The notes beneath the pieces are model-generated. The model ran no database searches and had not been told where the DNA came from. It was given only the letters and a program-made list of their open reading frames with translations. Made by a program: the position numbers and the translations under genes. Below, piece by piece: positions 1 through 6,174 of a DNA stretch of 18,156 bases. The stretch is from Candidatus Gastranaerophilales bacterium (GTDB lineage Bacteria; Cyanobacteriota; Vampirovibrionia; Gastranaerophilales; Gastranaerophilaceae), in NCBI GenBank assembly GCA_910587375.1, contig CAJULR010000014.1, positions 1 to 18,156 of the forward strand, written 5' to 3'. Every line of letters starts with the position of its first letter. Position 1 is the stretch's first letter.

Positions 1-428
1 CATTTGAAAAAATACAACTGCCGAAAGGTATTAGACTGTATATAACACATGTAAAATTAGACAATGGAAAAGTATTATTTATCGGCTCTCAAAACCCATG
101 GAGTACAGAAGTAATTGAATTTGACCCAGCAACAAATAAATTTCAAAAATATGATGAGTGGAACTTTCCATTAAATGGTGGCAATGCGATTACAATTGAT
201 AATAACAGAGTTCTATTATTACACGGTACGGTTTATATAGATGGTGTATCCTCACGTCTTGATAAAGGATTAAAAAGTGCCATATACGATGTGATTAATA
301 AAAAAATATCAAAAGTTAAAATAATTACCGGTGGTAGAGACTGGTATACTATCTATCCAATAAAAATCAAAGATAATAAATTATTCATTTTTGAGAATAC
401 ACAAAAAATAAAAGTTTATGAATATTAA
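1..428 (+). CDS. Beta-propeller (Kelch-like) protein, C-terminal fragment
   Basis: An open frame runs from the window edge (first full codon at 3) to TAA at 426-428, giving 141 residues with no start in view, so the gene is cut by the window edge. The protein shows blade-like repeats of the form 'dGkVLfiGs ... vieFDPaTnkFqky', then 'NRVLLLHG', then 'AIYDVINKKISKV' and 'DNKLFIFEN'. This spacing of a hydrophobic strand, a glycine turn and a (F/Y)D.(x)T/N motif is typical of Kelch or related beta-propeller repeats. No signal peptide or catalytic residue can be judged from a C-terminal piece. Substrate and location are unknown. It could also be a non-Kelch propeller. The frame itself is solid; the fold is inferred. 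Confidence 0.7.
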   Translation, partial: FEKIQLPKGIRLYITHVKLDNGKVLFIGSQNPWSTEVIEFDPATNKFQKYDEWNFPLNGGNAITIDNNRVLLLHGTVYIDGVSSRLDKGLKSAIYDVINKKISKVKIITGGRDWYTIYPIKIKDNKLFIFENTQKIKVYEY

Positions 429-449
429 AAATAAGAGGAGAGTTTGTTT

Positions 450-596
450 ATGTCTATAACTTATACAATACCTGAAATATATAAGAATGCAGGAAAATTG
501 GCACTTTTTGCAAAGGCATGCTACTTAAAAAAGAAAGGTCCTGAAGCCCGCAGGTTGGGTTTTAACCCAACACCATTAAACCATTGTCTAATTTAA
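450..596 (+). CDS. Small ORF of 48 codons running into a REP-like palindrome; doubtful gene
   Basis: The ATG at 450 lies 9 nt after a purine-rich AAGAGGAG (433-440), a plausible ribosome binding site. The first 30 residues (MSITYTIPEIYKNAGKLALF onward) look protein-like, but the last 18 (from GPEARRLGFNP) are encoded by the REP-like palindrome at 543-571. Another frame is open from 566 to 691 and could encode about 40 further residues (PSKITKILKTVRSPQVRQYL and so on). The picture fits either a short peptide whose end was replaced by a REP insertion, or a decayed small gene. I do not recognise a family. It follows the propeller gene by only 21 bp, so it may be translated from the same message. 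Confidence 0.3.
   Translation: MSITYTIPEIYKNAGKLALFAKACYLKKKGPEARRLGFNPTPLNHCLI
543..571 (+). repeat. REP-like palindrome 1
   Basis: The head GAAGCCCGCAGGT (543-555) leads into a perfect 8-bp inverted repeat, GTTGGGTT (554-561) and AACCCAAC (564-571), with a 2-nt loop. The 'CAGGTTGGGTT...AACCCAAC' layout resembles REP elements that are mobilised in trans by RAYT transposases and are common in cyanobacteria and others. A second element with a related head lies 90 bp downstream. Confidence 0.6.
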
Positions 597-632
597 CACC
601 ATCCAAAATAACAAAAATATTAAAAACAGTCC

Positions 633-663
633 GTAGTCCGCAGGTCAGGCAATATCTGACATC
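633..663 (+). repeat. REP-like palindrome 2
   Basis: The head GTAGTCCGCAGGT (633-645) matches 11 of 13 positions of the first element's head. It is followed by the inverted repeat GTCAG (644-648) and CTGAC (656-660) with a 7-nt loop. The stem sequence differs from element 1, while the head is shared, as expected for REP variants rather than for a simple local duplication. Confidence 0.5.
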
Positions 664-709
664 ATCAATTGAATTAATAAAATATATTTAACTTTTGTAA
701 GTTTTCCTC

Positions 710-738
710 TTTAAAACATCAAAAAAATAATGTATAAT
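710..738 (+). promoter_or_regulatory. Sigma-70-type promoter for hpf
   Basis: A -35-like TTTAAA (710-715) and a perfect -10 TATAAT (733-738) are separated by 17 bp. Transcription would start near 745 and give a leader of about 120 nt before the hpf ATG at 865. Confidence 0.6.
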
Positions 739-744
739 TAAAAA

Positions 745-864
745 GTTACCTGTGGCATAAAATAAAATTGAAGGCTTAGATTTTTTGAGGAAACAGCCTT
801 AAAAGGAAGGCCAAGGCAGCTTTTAAGACGAGAAGACAAGTCTAGAAACGGAGAAACACACATT
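745..864 (+). promoter_or_regulatory. Structured 5' leader of hpf with overlapping hairpins
   Basis: Two inverted repeats share bases and cannot form together. AAGGCT (771-776) pairs with AGCCTT (795-800). CTTAAAAG (798-805) pairs perfectly with CTTTTAAG (820-827), loop 806-819. A third small stem, AGAC (826-829) with GTCT (840-843), lies just before the ribosome binding site GGAG (850-853). Cyanobacterial lrtA, a homologue of hpf, is known to carry a long regulatory leader, so post-transcriptional control is plausible. A switch function here is inference. Confidence 0.4.
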
Positions 865-1218
865 ATGCACATCCACGTAAACGGACGTAACCTTGAAGTG
901 ACAGATGCGATTAAAGCCTACGTTAAAGAAAAAGTAGGAAAAGTTGCAGCGCATTATGACCAAATCCAAGGTATAGACGTCGTTTTAACCGTTATTAAAA
1001 ACCCGTCCGTATCCGATTCCCACATCGCAGAAGTAAATTGCAAAATGCTCGGCGACACCGTTAGGGTTGAAGAACAGGCAGAAACAATGTATGCAAGCAT
1101 TGACCTTGTGTCAGACAAATTGGACCGCCAGGTTCGCAAATTTAAAGAAAAAAATTCAAAATCAAAAGTGGGTGCAGAATCTATCAGGCTGAATGCAGCC
1201 GAAGAAGCGGCCGAATAA
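865..1218 (+). CDS. hpf: Ribosome hibernation promoting factor, short form (HPF/RaiA/YfiA family)
   Basis: The 117-aa product fits the S30AE/HPF fold: an opening strand (MHIHVNGRNLEVTDAIKAYV), the helix ending in EKVGKVAAHYDQI, strands around DVVLTVIKN and HIAEVNCKML, then EQAETMYASIDLVSDKLDRQ leading into a basic helix (VRKFKEKNSKSK). This family binds the 30S subunit over the mRNA and tRNA channels and keeps idle ribosomes stable in stationary phase or stress. The protein has the N-terminal domain plus a short tail. It lacks the C-terminal dimerisation domain of long HPF, the form usual in cyanobacteria, so it should act like the short enterobacterial type. ATG 865 is preceded by GGAG (850-853). 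It has its own promoter, leader and terminator, so it is probably monocistronic. Confidence 0.93.
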   Translation: MHIHVNGRNLEVTDAIKAYVKEKVGKVAAHYDQIQGIDVVLTVIKNPSVSDSHIAEVNCKMLGDTVRVEEQAETMYASIDLVSDKLDRQVRKFKEKNSKSKVGAESIRLNAAEEAAE

Positions 1219-1237
1219 ACTTTTTAAGCCAAATTTC

Positions 1238-1269
1238 AAAACGGGTTCTCTTTTTGAGGCCCGTTTTTT
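1238..1269 (+). terminator. Rho-independent terminator of hpf, possibly bidirectional
   Basis: AAAACGGG (1238-1245) pairs with CCCGTTTT (1260-1267) around a 14-nt loop, and a run of T follows to 1269. On the minus strand the same stem also ends in T residues, so it may also stop transcripts from the convergent helicase gene, whose stop is at 1292. Confidence 0.8.
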
Positions 1270-1291
1270 AGTGCCTTTTTTGGCAATAGTG

Positions 1292-3517
1292 TTAAACCCG
1301 CTCGGCAAGTGCGGTTTTCAATTCATTAGGCATATCATCTTCTGCCACATTCGGCGCCGCAGCCCAAATTATAGAGCTCATATACCTTTTAATGGTGACT
1401 GTTTTAAACCCTTTTTTCTTTAAAAATCTGTTTATAAGGTGCGCAATCGTAGAGCTTTTCTCGCCTTCAACAAGCCTGCCATACCTTTTTACACCCATAA
1501 TTTCCGCTACATCAGAAATCTTTACCCAACCGTTTATTGCTTCTAAAACCTGGGCCACCTTGTCTGCAGCGTCTAAAAGCGCCTCCTTGCCTTCTTTTAA
1601 CCCCTCATTTCTTGCAGAAACAGCCCCGTTATCAGCGTTTGGCTCATATATTACAATTTCAGCACCGGGAAGAATTTTATCCATTTTTTCCGTGCTTAAA
1701 TTTTTGTAAAATTCGACAACTTTTTCATCTGCCAAAACGCGCTCTTTTGAAAAATTTTCTAAATAAAGCCCTGATAAGGTTTTTACCCTGCTCATTGCAA
1801 CATATGCCTGGCCGCGCTCAAAAATCCTCTTACAATCGACATACAAATTCTCAAGTGTCATCCCTTGGGATTTATGAATTGTAATCGCCCAGGCAAGGCG
1901 CAGAGGATATTGGTGTCTTTGGGCCATAACCTTGTCGTTATAGTAATATTCAAACTTTTCAGGCTCAATGTCTTTTGTAACACCGTTTTCAAACTCAACT
2001 GTTATATAATCTTCGCCAAAGGCTGTAATCGTGCCACAAGAACCGTTTATAAGGCCTGTTTTAAAATCCGAATTAATTAAAAGCATAACACGGGCGCCAA
2101 GCTTAAGTTTTATAAGTCTTTCTGCTCTGCAATTTTTGTTAAAAATCTCTAAAATTGTTTCTTCGCGTTCTGTCAGGTTTTCAGAAACAAAATCCTTGCC
2201 TCTTAAAACCTCATCCTGTGCTAAAAACTCAACAACCGGGCTTTGAAGCGCATTAAACATCTTTTGATTGTAGCTGTCAGCTTCTTCGTTTGTTGAAAAA
2301 ATGTGCAAAATATCCCTTTTTTTATCAGGTTCATTTTTCTTGTACCCGCTGGCTTTTGCCGCATTTTTTGCCACATCCCTTGAATTTAAAAGGCTTTCAT
2401 CTTCATTTGTTAAAGAATTTACGCGCATATTCGTTAACGCCCTAATAAAATCTTCCTCATTTTGGCGATGGTTTTCAGTTAACAAAATATTTTTCAGGTT
2501 CAATTCCTTCCAAACGGGCGATTCAAAACAATAATGCAGCTCTTCAGATTCCTTCTCAACAGGCGGAAGCTGGAAAAAATCTCCAAAAAATATCACCTGA
2601 ATGCCGCCAAACGGCGCGTCCTCGCCCCTTACAAGCCTTAAAACCTTGTCTATATATTCAAAAGTTTTAATATTCAACATAGAAATCTCGTCAAGCGCAA
2701 GCATATCGCACTTTAAAATCTGGTTTCTAACGGTCGGTTTGTTTAAAATATTTTTTACAACAGTGTCCACAGGATATCTGCAAATCCCAACCCCCGCCCA
2801 GGAATGGATTGTCTGGCCCTTCACATTAACTGCCGCAATTCCTGTAGTGCTTGTTACAACAAGTTTTTTAAATGTACTTTTAAGCATATTTAAAATATAA
2901 CTCTTGCCGGTTCCGGCATGGCCTGTTATAAAAAGGTTTTCGCCGGTTTTTACAAGGTGCACAATGTTGCTTATTAAGGGATTAACATCTTCCGCCCCGG
3001 CTCTTGCCTTTGGCTTGCTTTCAATTTTATCTTTTACAGCTTCAGAAGCTGCAGTGTCAAGGCCTTTCGGGATTATTAACTGATCTTCATTGTAAATTTT
3101 ATAAGGGACATATTCTCCGCTTGCAATTTGCCTTTCAAAAGCAATAGGTCTTTCATTCGGCTTAATTTCAAAGCTCAAATTCTCTGCAGACGCCCATTTT
3201 GAAGATTTAAACCCGTAAATTCTTTTGTAGCATTCAAAAATGCACTGCGAAACGTTTGCAAACTTTTTGCCTTTTAAAGTTGTATGTTTTTCATCAATAG
3301 AATCCGCTAAAATGCGTGCTATATCTATAATTTCATCGTATGAGATTAATTCAGACAGCAAAATTTGAAGAAGCTTTTTTGGGTTTGAAAAATTATACCC
3401 CCTTGGCAGATTATCATATTTTTCATCACCTGCAAAAGCACTTGCAGCCTTATTTTCAAGGGCATTACCGCGGGATTTTTTTAAATATTTCTCATAAACT
3501 TTTTCTTTAAAACTCAA
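1292..3517 (-). CDS. PIF1-like SF1B DNA helicase with extra N- and C-terminal regions
   Basis: The 741-aa protein carries the full PIF1/RecD2-type motif set: Walker A GHAGTGKS (199-206), motif Ia with TSTTGIAAV...TIHSW (222-240), Walker B LALDEIS (273-279), motif III FFGDFFQLPP (310-319), TENHRQ (347-352), the 2B-like region GARVMLL...GLINGSCG (475-495), and WAITIHKSQGMTL (543-555) with AYVAMSRV (571-578). Such helicases unwind DNA 5' to 3' using ATP in replication and repair. Residues 1-180 are an added region with a stretch at about 107-148 that faintly recalls ArdC-type N-terminal domains. Residues 650-720 look like a small winged-helix or DNA-binding module (VKISDVAEIMGVKRYGRLVE). The start is TTG at 3515-3517, supported by GGAG 5 nt upstream (3523-3526). 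The gene stands alone and converges on hpf. The helicase call is firm; the added domains are inference. Confidence 0.93.
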   Translation of the reverse strand: MSFKEKVYEKYLKKSRGNALENKAASAFAGDEKYDNLPRGYNFSNPKKLLQILLSELISYDEIIDIARILADSIDEKHTTLKGKKFANVSQCIFECYKRIYGFKSSKWASAENLSFEIKPNERPIAFERQIASGEYVPYKIYNEDQLIIPKGLDTAASEAVKDKIESKPKARAGAEDVNPLISNIVHLVKTGENLFITGHAGTGKSYILNMLKSTFKKLVVTSTTGIAAVNVKGQTIHSWAGVGICRYPVDTVVKNILNKPTVRNQILKCDMLALDEISMLNIKTFEYIDKVLRLVRGEDAPFGGIQVIFFGDFFQLPPVEKESEELHYCFESPVWKELNLKNILLTENHRQNEEDFIRALTNMRVNSLTNEDESLLNSRDVAKNAAKASGYKKNEPDKKRDILHIFSTNEEADSYNQKMFNALQSPVVEFLAQDEVLRGKDFVSENLTEREETILEIFNKNCRAERLIKLKLGARVMLLINSDFKTGLINGSCGTITAFGEDYITVEFENGVTKDIEPEKFEYYYNDKVMAQRHQYPLRLAWAITIHKSQGMTLENLYVDCKRIFERGQAYVAMSRVKTLSGLYLENFSKERVLADEKVVEFYKNLSTEKMDKILPGAEIVIYEPNADNGAVSARNEGLKEGKEALLDAADKVAQVLEAINGWVKISDVAEIMGVKRYGRLVEGEKSSTIAHLINRFLKKKGFKTVTIKRYMSSIIWAAAPNVAEDDMPNELKTALAERV

Positions 3518-3576
3518 AAATTCTCCAAAAGACAGTAAAATTGCCTGATTAAACTAAATAATATAAACCTTGAATA

Positions 3577-3606
3577 ATTATACCAGAAAAGAAAAAGGCA
3601 GGTTAA
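3577..3606 (-). promoter_or_regulatory. Candidate promoter for the PIF1-like helicase
   Basis: Read on the minus strand, a perfect TATAAT (3582 to 3577) is preceded, 18 bp away, by TTAACC (3606 to 3601), which matches four of six positions of the -35 consensus. The start point would fall near 3570, about 50 nt before the TTG start codon. The -35 overlaps the hairpin at 3594-3634. Confidence 0.4.
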
Positions 3607-3853
3607 TGTATCCTAAAATACGTTCACTGCCTTTAACTTTGACCCTTTTTGACCCGATACATTTAATAGTCACTTTGAAATATCGGTAAAATCAAAGTTT
3701 TAAGATGAGGAAAATGCAAAGCTATTTGTTTTGTCTTATAAAGACAAATGTTTAAAATTAAATTGACCTATTACTGAATTAGAATTAACACTGGTTTTGG
3801 CTGGTTAGTTTTGTTTAATTCCTGCTATTCGTTTGCACAAAACAAATGTGCAA
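3594..3853. other. Intergenic region with four inverted repeats and a phased direct repeat
   Basis: The 554 bp between the two divergent genes (3518-4071) hold no convincing gene, but several dyads are present. AAAGGCAG (3594-3601) pairs with CTGCCTTT (3627-3634), with an inner GTAT/ATAC at 3608-3621. ACTTTGA (3672-3678) pairs with TCAAAGT (3692-3698). TTTGTCTT (3730-3737) pairs with AAGACAAA (3741-3748), loop 3 nt. TTGCACA (3833-3839) pairs with TGTGCAA (3847-3853). TTTGACCC occurs twice 10 bp apart (3638-3645, 3648-3655). Operators or a small RNA are possible. I see no known RNA family. Confidence 0.5.
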
Positions 3854-4001
3854 CAAATTCACCATATAGAAGTGTATTGTAAACATAGACATTTTAAAGC
3901 CTTTTTTGTCAAATTATTTACAAAAATTTACAAAACCTTCTAAAGCCCTTCAGAAATTTTATTTTCAAAAATGCCTGCCGCACAAAGGTTTCCCTTGTTT
4001 C

Positions 4002-4029
4002 TTGTCCGAAAAAATATGTGTGGTATAAT
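4002..4029 (+). promoter_or_regulatory. Extended -10 promoter for the aminotransferase-hisH unit
   Basis: TTGTCC (4002-4007) lies 16 bp before TATAAT (4024-4029), which is preceded by TG one base upstream (4021-4022), the extended -10 form. The start point would lie near 4036. The ribosome binding site AGAGG (4056-4060) and ATG 4072 follow. Confidence 0.6.
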
Positions 4030-4071
4030 TTTTGGGTAAAGTGTATCTTATTTTAAGAGGAATTAACAACA

Positions 4072-5334
4072 ATGGAAAACACCGCAATCGATTTTAAGAA
4101 CCATTTTAATAACTACGTTCAAAACCTTGAAACATACATTATGTTTCAAATAAAGCAAAGAACACTGGAATTAACAGATGAACTTACCAAAAAAGGCAGA
4201 AAACCGATTGCGCTTTCAATGGGTGCTCCTGTAGATATGGTGCCTGAATTTGCGGTAGAAACGCTGAAAAGCTGCCTGGATGACCCATCAATCCACACTT
4301 ATTCTACCCCAAAAGGCGAAAAGTATTTCCTTGAAGCCGTTTCAAGAAGAATGAAAACAAGGTTCAACGTGGATGTTGACCCAAATACTGAAGTTTTCTC
4401 TTTAATCGGTTCAAAAGAAGGTATCGCAAACTTAATCAGAGAGCTTGTTAACCCAACAACAGACATTAAAAATAAAGATATAATCCTGGTTCCGGACCCG
4501 GGGTATGCCTCATATGGCGAAATGATAAAGGTTTCAGGCGGCCTTGGCTACGGCCTTCCTTTAACAAAGGAAAACAACTACATGCCGGATTTAGAGCTTG
4601 TTTTGGAGCAAATTAAAAAAGACGGCTTAAACCCCGAAAAAATCAAAGCACTTGTAATAAATTATCCAAACAACCCGCTTGGGGCAGTTGCCACAAAAGA
4701 ATATTTGCAATCTTGCGTAGATTTTTGCTTAAAACACTGCATAATGCTTATTTCAGATAACGCATACTCTGAAATTTACTTTGATGAAAACGATAAACCG
4801 TTAAGCATTCTTGAATTAAAAGGCGCAAAGGACGTTGCGGTTGAATTTCACAGCTTTTCAAAACCATATGCAATGACAGGCTGGCGTATGGGCTGGGTTT
4901 GCGGAAACAGACAGATTGTTTCAATGTTTGGAAAATTAAAATCCACAATAGACACAGGCATTTTCAAGGCAATGCAGCTTACTGGCGCAAAGCTTCTTGA
5001 TTCAAAAGAAGGGGATGAATATATCCAAAACGCAAACAGGAAGCTTAAAAGAAAGATTGATAATTTTGTTCGCGGCCTAAAAGAATTGGGCTGGAAAGAC
5101 GTTGAAACCCCGAAAGCCACTTTCTACCTTTGGGTTTCAGTGCCGCCAAAGTATAATTCAAACGCCAAAAAATTCTGCGATGATTTGCTTGAAACATCAG
5201 GCATTGTTGCAGTTCCCGGAGACGCTTTCGGCGCTATGGGAAAAGGCTTTGTAAGGCTTTCAATTGTGGCCTCTGAAGAAAGTTTGGAAGCAGTTATTGG
5301 CAGAATGAAACAAGACGGGCACACTTTCAGCTAG
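4072..5334 (+). CDS. PLP-dependent class I/II aminotransferase, LL-diaminopimelate aminotransferase-like
   Basis: The 420-aa protein is a fold-type I aminotransferase. It shows the cofactor-phosphate loop GSKEGIA (113-119), NYPNNPLG (197-204), DNAYSEI (229-235, Asp229 for the pyridine nitrogen and Tyr232), the Schiff-base lysine Lys264 in HSFSKPYAMTGWRMGW, and Arg395 in GFVRLS for the substrate carboxylate. The GSKEGI form and MGAP near residue 50 are typical of DapL, which converts tetrahydrodipicolinate to LL-diaminopimelate in one step for lysine and peptidoglycan synthesis in cyanobacteria and relatives. Aspartate or another amino acid as substrate cannot be excluded. ATG 4072 has AGAGG 11 nt upstream. 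hisH starts 47 bp after its stop on the same strand, so one transcript is likely. Confidence 0.88.
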   Translation: MENTAIDFKNHFNNYVQNLETYIMFQIKQRTLELTDELTKKGRKPIALSMGAPVDMVPEFAVETLKSCLDDPSIHTYSTPKGEKYFLEAVSRRMKTRFNVDVDPNTEVFSLIGSKEGIANLIRELVNPTTDIKNKDIILVPDPGYASYGEMIKVSGGLGYGLPLTKENNYMPDLELVLEQIKKDGLNPEKIKALVINYPNNPLGAVATKEYLQSCVDFCLKHCIMLISDNAYSEIYFDENDKPLSILELKGAKDVAVEFHSFSKPYAMTGWRMGWVCGNRQIVSMFGKLKSTIDTGIFKAMQLTGAKLLDSKEGDEYIQNANRKLKRKIDNFVRGLKELGWKDVETPKATFYLWVSVPPKYNSNAKKFCDDLLETSGIVAVPGDAFGAMGKGFVRLSIVASEESLEAVIGRMKQDGHTFS

Positions 5335-5381
5335 ATTAACAGAGCTTGAAAGCTGCCCTTGCACAAAGAAACAGGACTAAA

Positions 5382-5990
5382 ATGACAAAACCAAAAGTTG
5401 CACCAAAAGTTGCCATAATCGACTATGGCGCAGGAAATGTAAGGAGCTTGGGGAATATGCTCACGTTTCTTGATGTGCCATATGACATTACAAGCGACAG
5501 AGAAAAAATTAAAAACGCAGACAGAATAATTTTCCCCGGGCAGGGGCATTTTGCACAGGCCATGGAAAAACTGAACACAAGCGATATGACAGGTTTTGTG
5601 CAGGATATTGTGGCAGATGGAAAGACTTTTCTTGGAATTTGCCTTGGTTTGCAGGTTTTGTTTGAAAAATCCGAAGAAGCACCAGGAACAAGGGGGCTTA
5701 GCATATTTAAGGGAGATGTGAAGAAATTTACAACGGGAAAAACCCCGCAAATAGGCTGGAACAAGATAAAAACAACAGAAAACAACAGCTATTTAAAAGA
5801 TGATTACTTTTATTTTGTAAATTCGTATTATGTTTGCCCTGAAAACAAAGATATAATGAGTTCAACGGCGAATTATCATATAGATTTTTGCGCAAGCGTT
5901 GAATATAAAAATATTACAGCAGTACAATTTCACCCGGAAAAAAGCTCTAATGCAGGAATTGAGTTTTTCAAAAAGTGGATTGACGGATAA
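5382..5990 (+). CDS. hisH: Imidazole glycerol phosphate synthase, glutaminase subunit HisH
   Basis: The 202-aa class I glutamine amidotransferase has IIDYGAGNVRSL (12-23), the oxyanion strand FPGQGHF (51-57; more often PGVGAF), the nucleophile Cys87 in GICLGLQ, the family signature QIGWN (123-127) followed by YFVNSYY (144-150), and His184 with Glu186 in FHPEKSS. HisH releases ammonia from glutamine for HisF, which forms IGP and AICAR in histidine synthesis. I chose ATG 5382, which has AGGA 5 nt upstream and gives the usual length. A TTG at 5346 in the same frame would add 12 unlikely residues. hisF is not in this window, so the partner must lie elsewhere. A paralogue serving surface-sugar amidation is a less likely alternative. 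A strong hairpin terminator follows. Confidence 0.92.
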   Translation: MTKPKVAPKVAIIDYGAGNVRSLGNMLTFLDVPYDITSDREKIKNADRIIFPGQGHFAQAMEKLNTSDMTGFVQDIVADGKTFLGICLGLQVLFEKSEEAPGTRGLSIFKGDVKKFTTGKTPQIGWNKIKTTENNSYLKDDYFYFVNSYYVCPENKDIMSSTANYHIDFCASVEYKNITAVQFHPEKSSNAGIEFFKKWIDG

Positions 5991-6015
5991 AATTTCGTAT
6001 GCAAGAATAACGAGC

Positions 6016-6057
6016 AAAAAACCGGCGAATCTAAAAACAGAATCGCCGGATTTCTTT
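6016..6057. terminator. Bidirectional terminator between hisH and ppdK
   Basis: CCGGCGA (6022-6028) pairs with TCGCCGG (6043-6049). On the plus strand ATTTCTTT follows, ending the hisH message. On the minus strand six T residues follow directly (complement of 6016-6021), an even better terminator for ppdK, whose stop is 118 bp away. The ppdK 3' untranslated region would therefore include the relic at 6086-6147. Confidence 0.75.
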
Positions 6058-6085
6058 AAGTTTTTATTATCTTGTCATCATCGTT

Positions 6086-6147
6086 GGCTTGCGCTTTCAA
6101 TAACAGCTTGGGCTGCTGTACTTTTTGCCATTGGCGAAAACGCAGCT
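6086..6147 (-). pseudogene. Relic copy of the ppdK 3' end
   Basis: On the minus strand this stretch reads AFSPMAKSTAAQAVIE then SASQR and a stop. The last residues of PPDK are FRIPQAKLAAAQAVIEAKK. The 18 bp at 6096-6113 match 17 of 18 bp at 6187-6204, an offset of 91 bp, in the same orientation. This looks like a leftover of a tandem duplication or of a second ppdK copy whose body was deleted. It has no start or ribosome binding site of its own. Confidence 0.6.
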
Positions 6148-6174
6148 TGTCTGCAATTAAAGCGAAACTTGCCA

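Noticed and set aside
557..563. GGGTTTT as a slippery site for -1 frameshifting in the 48-codon ORF
   Set aside because: The pattern fits, but the -1 frame meets TAA at 563-565 straight after the slip. The bases are explained by the REP-like palindrome.
3705..3755. A 16-codon ORF in the dyad-rich intergenic region
   Set aside because: There is no ribosome binding site and its codons overlap an inverted repeat, so chance is more likely.
5346..5381. The TTG at 5346 as the start of hisH
   Set aside because: It would add 12 residues not typical of HisH, and ATG 5382 has a ribosome binding site and gives the family length.
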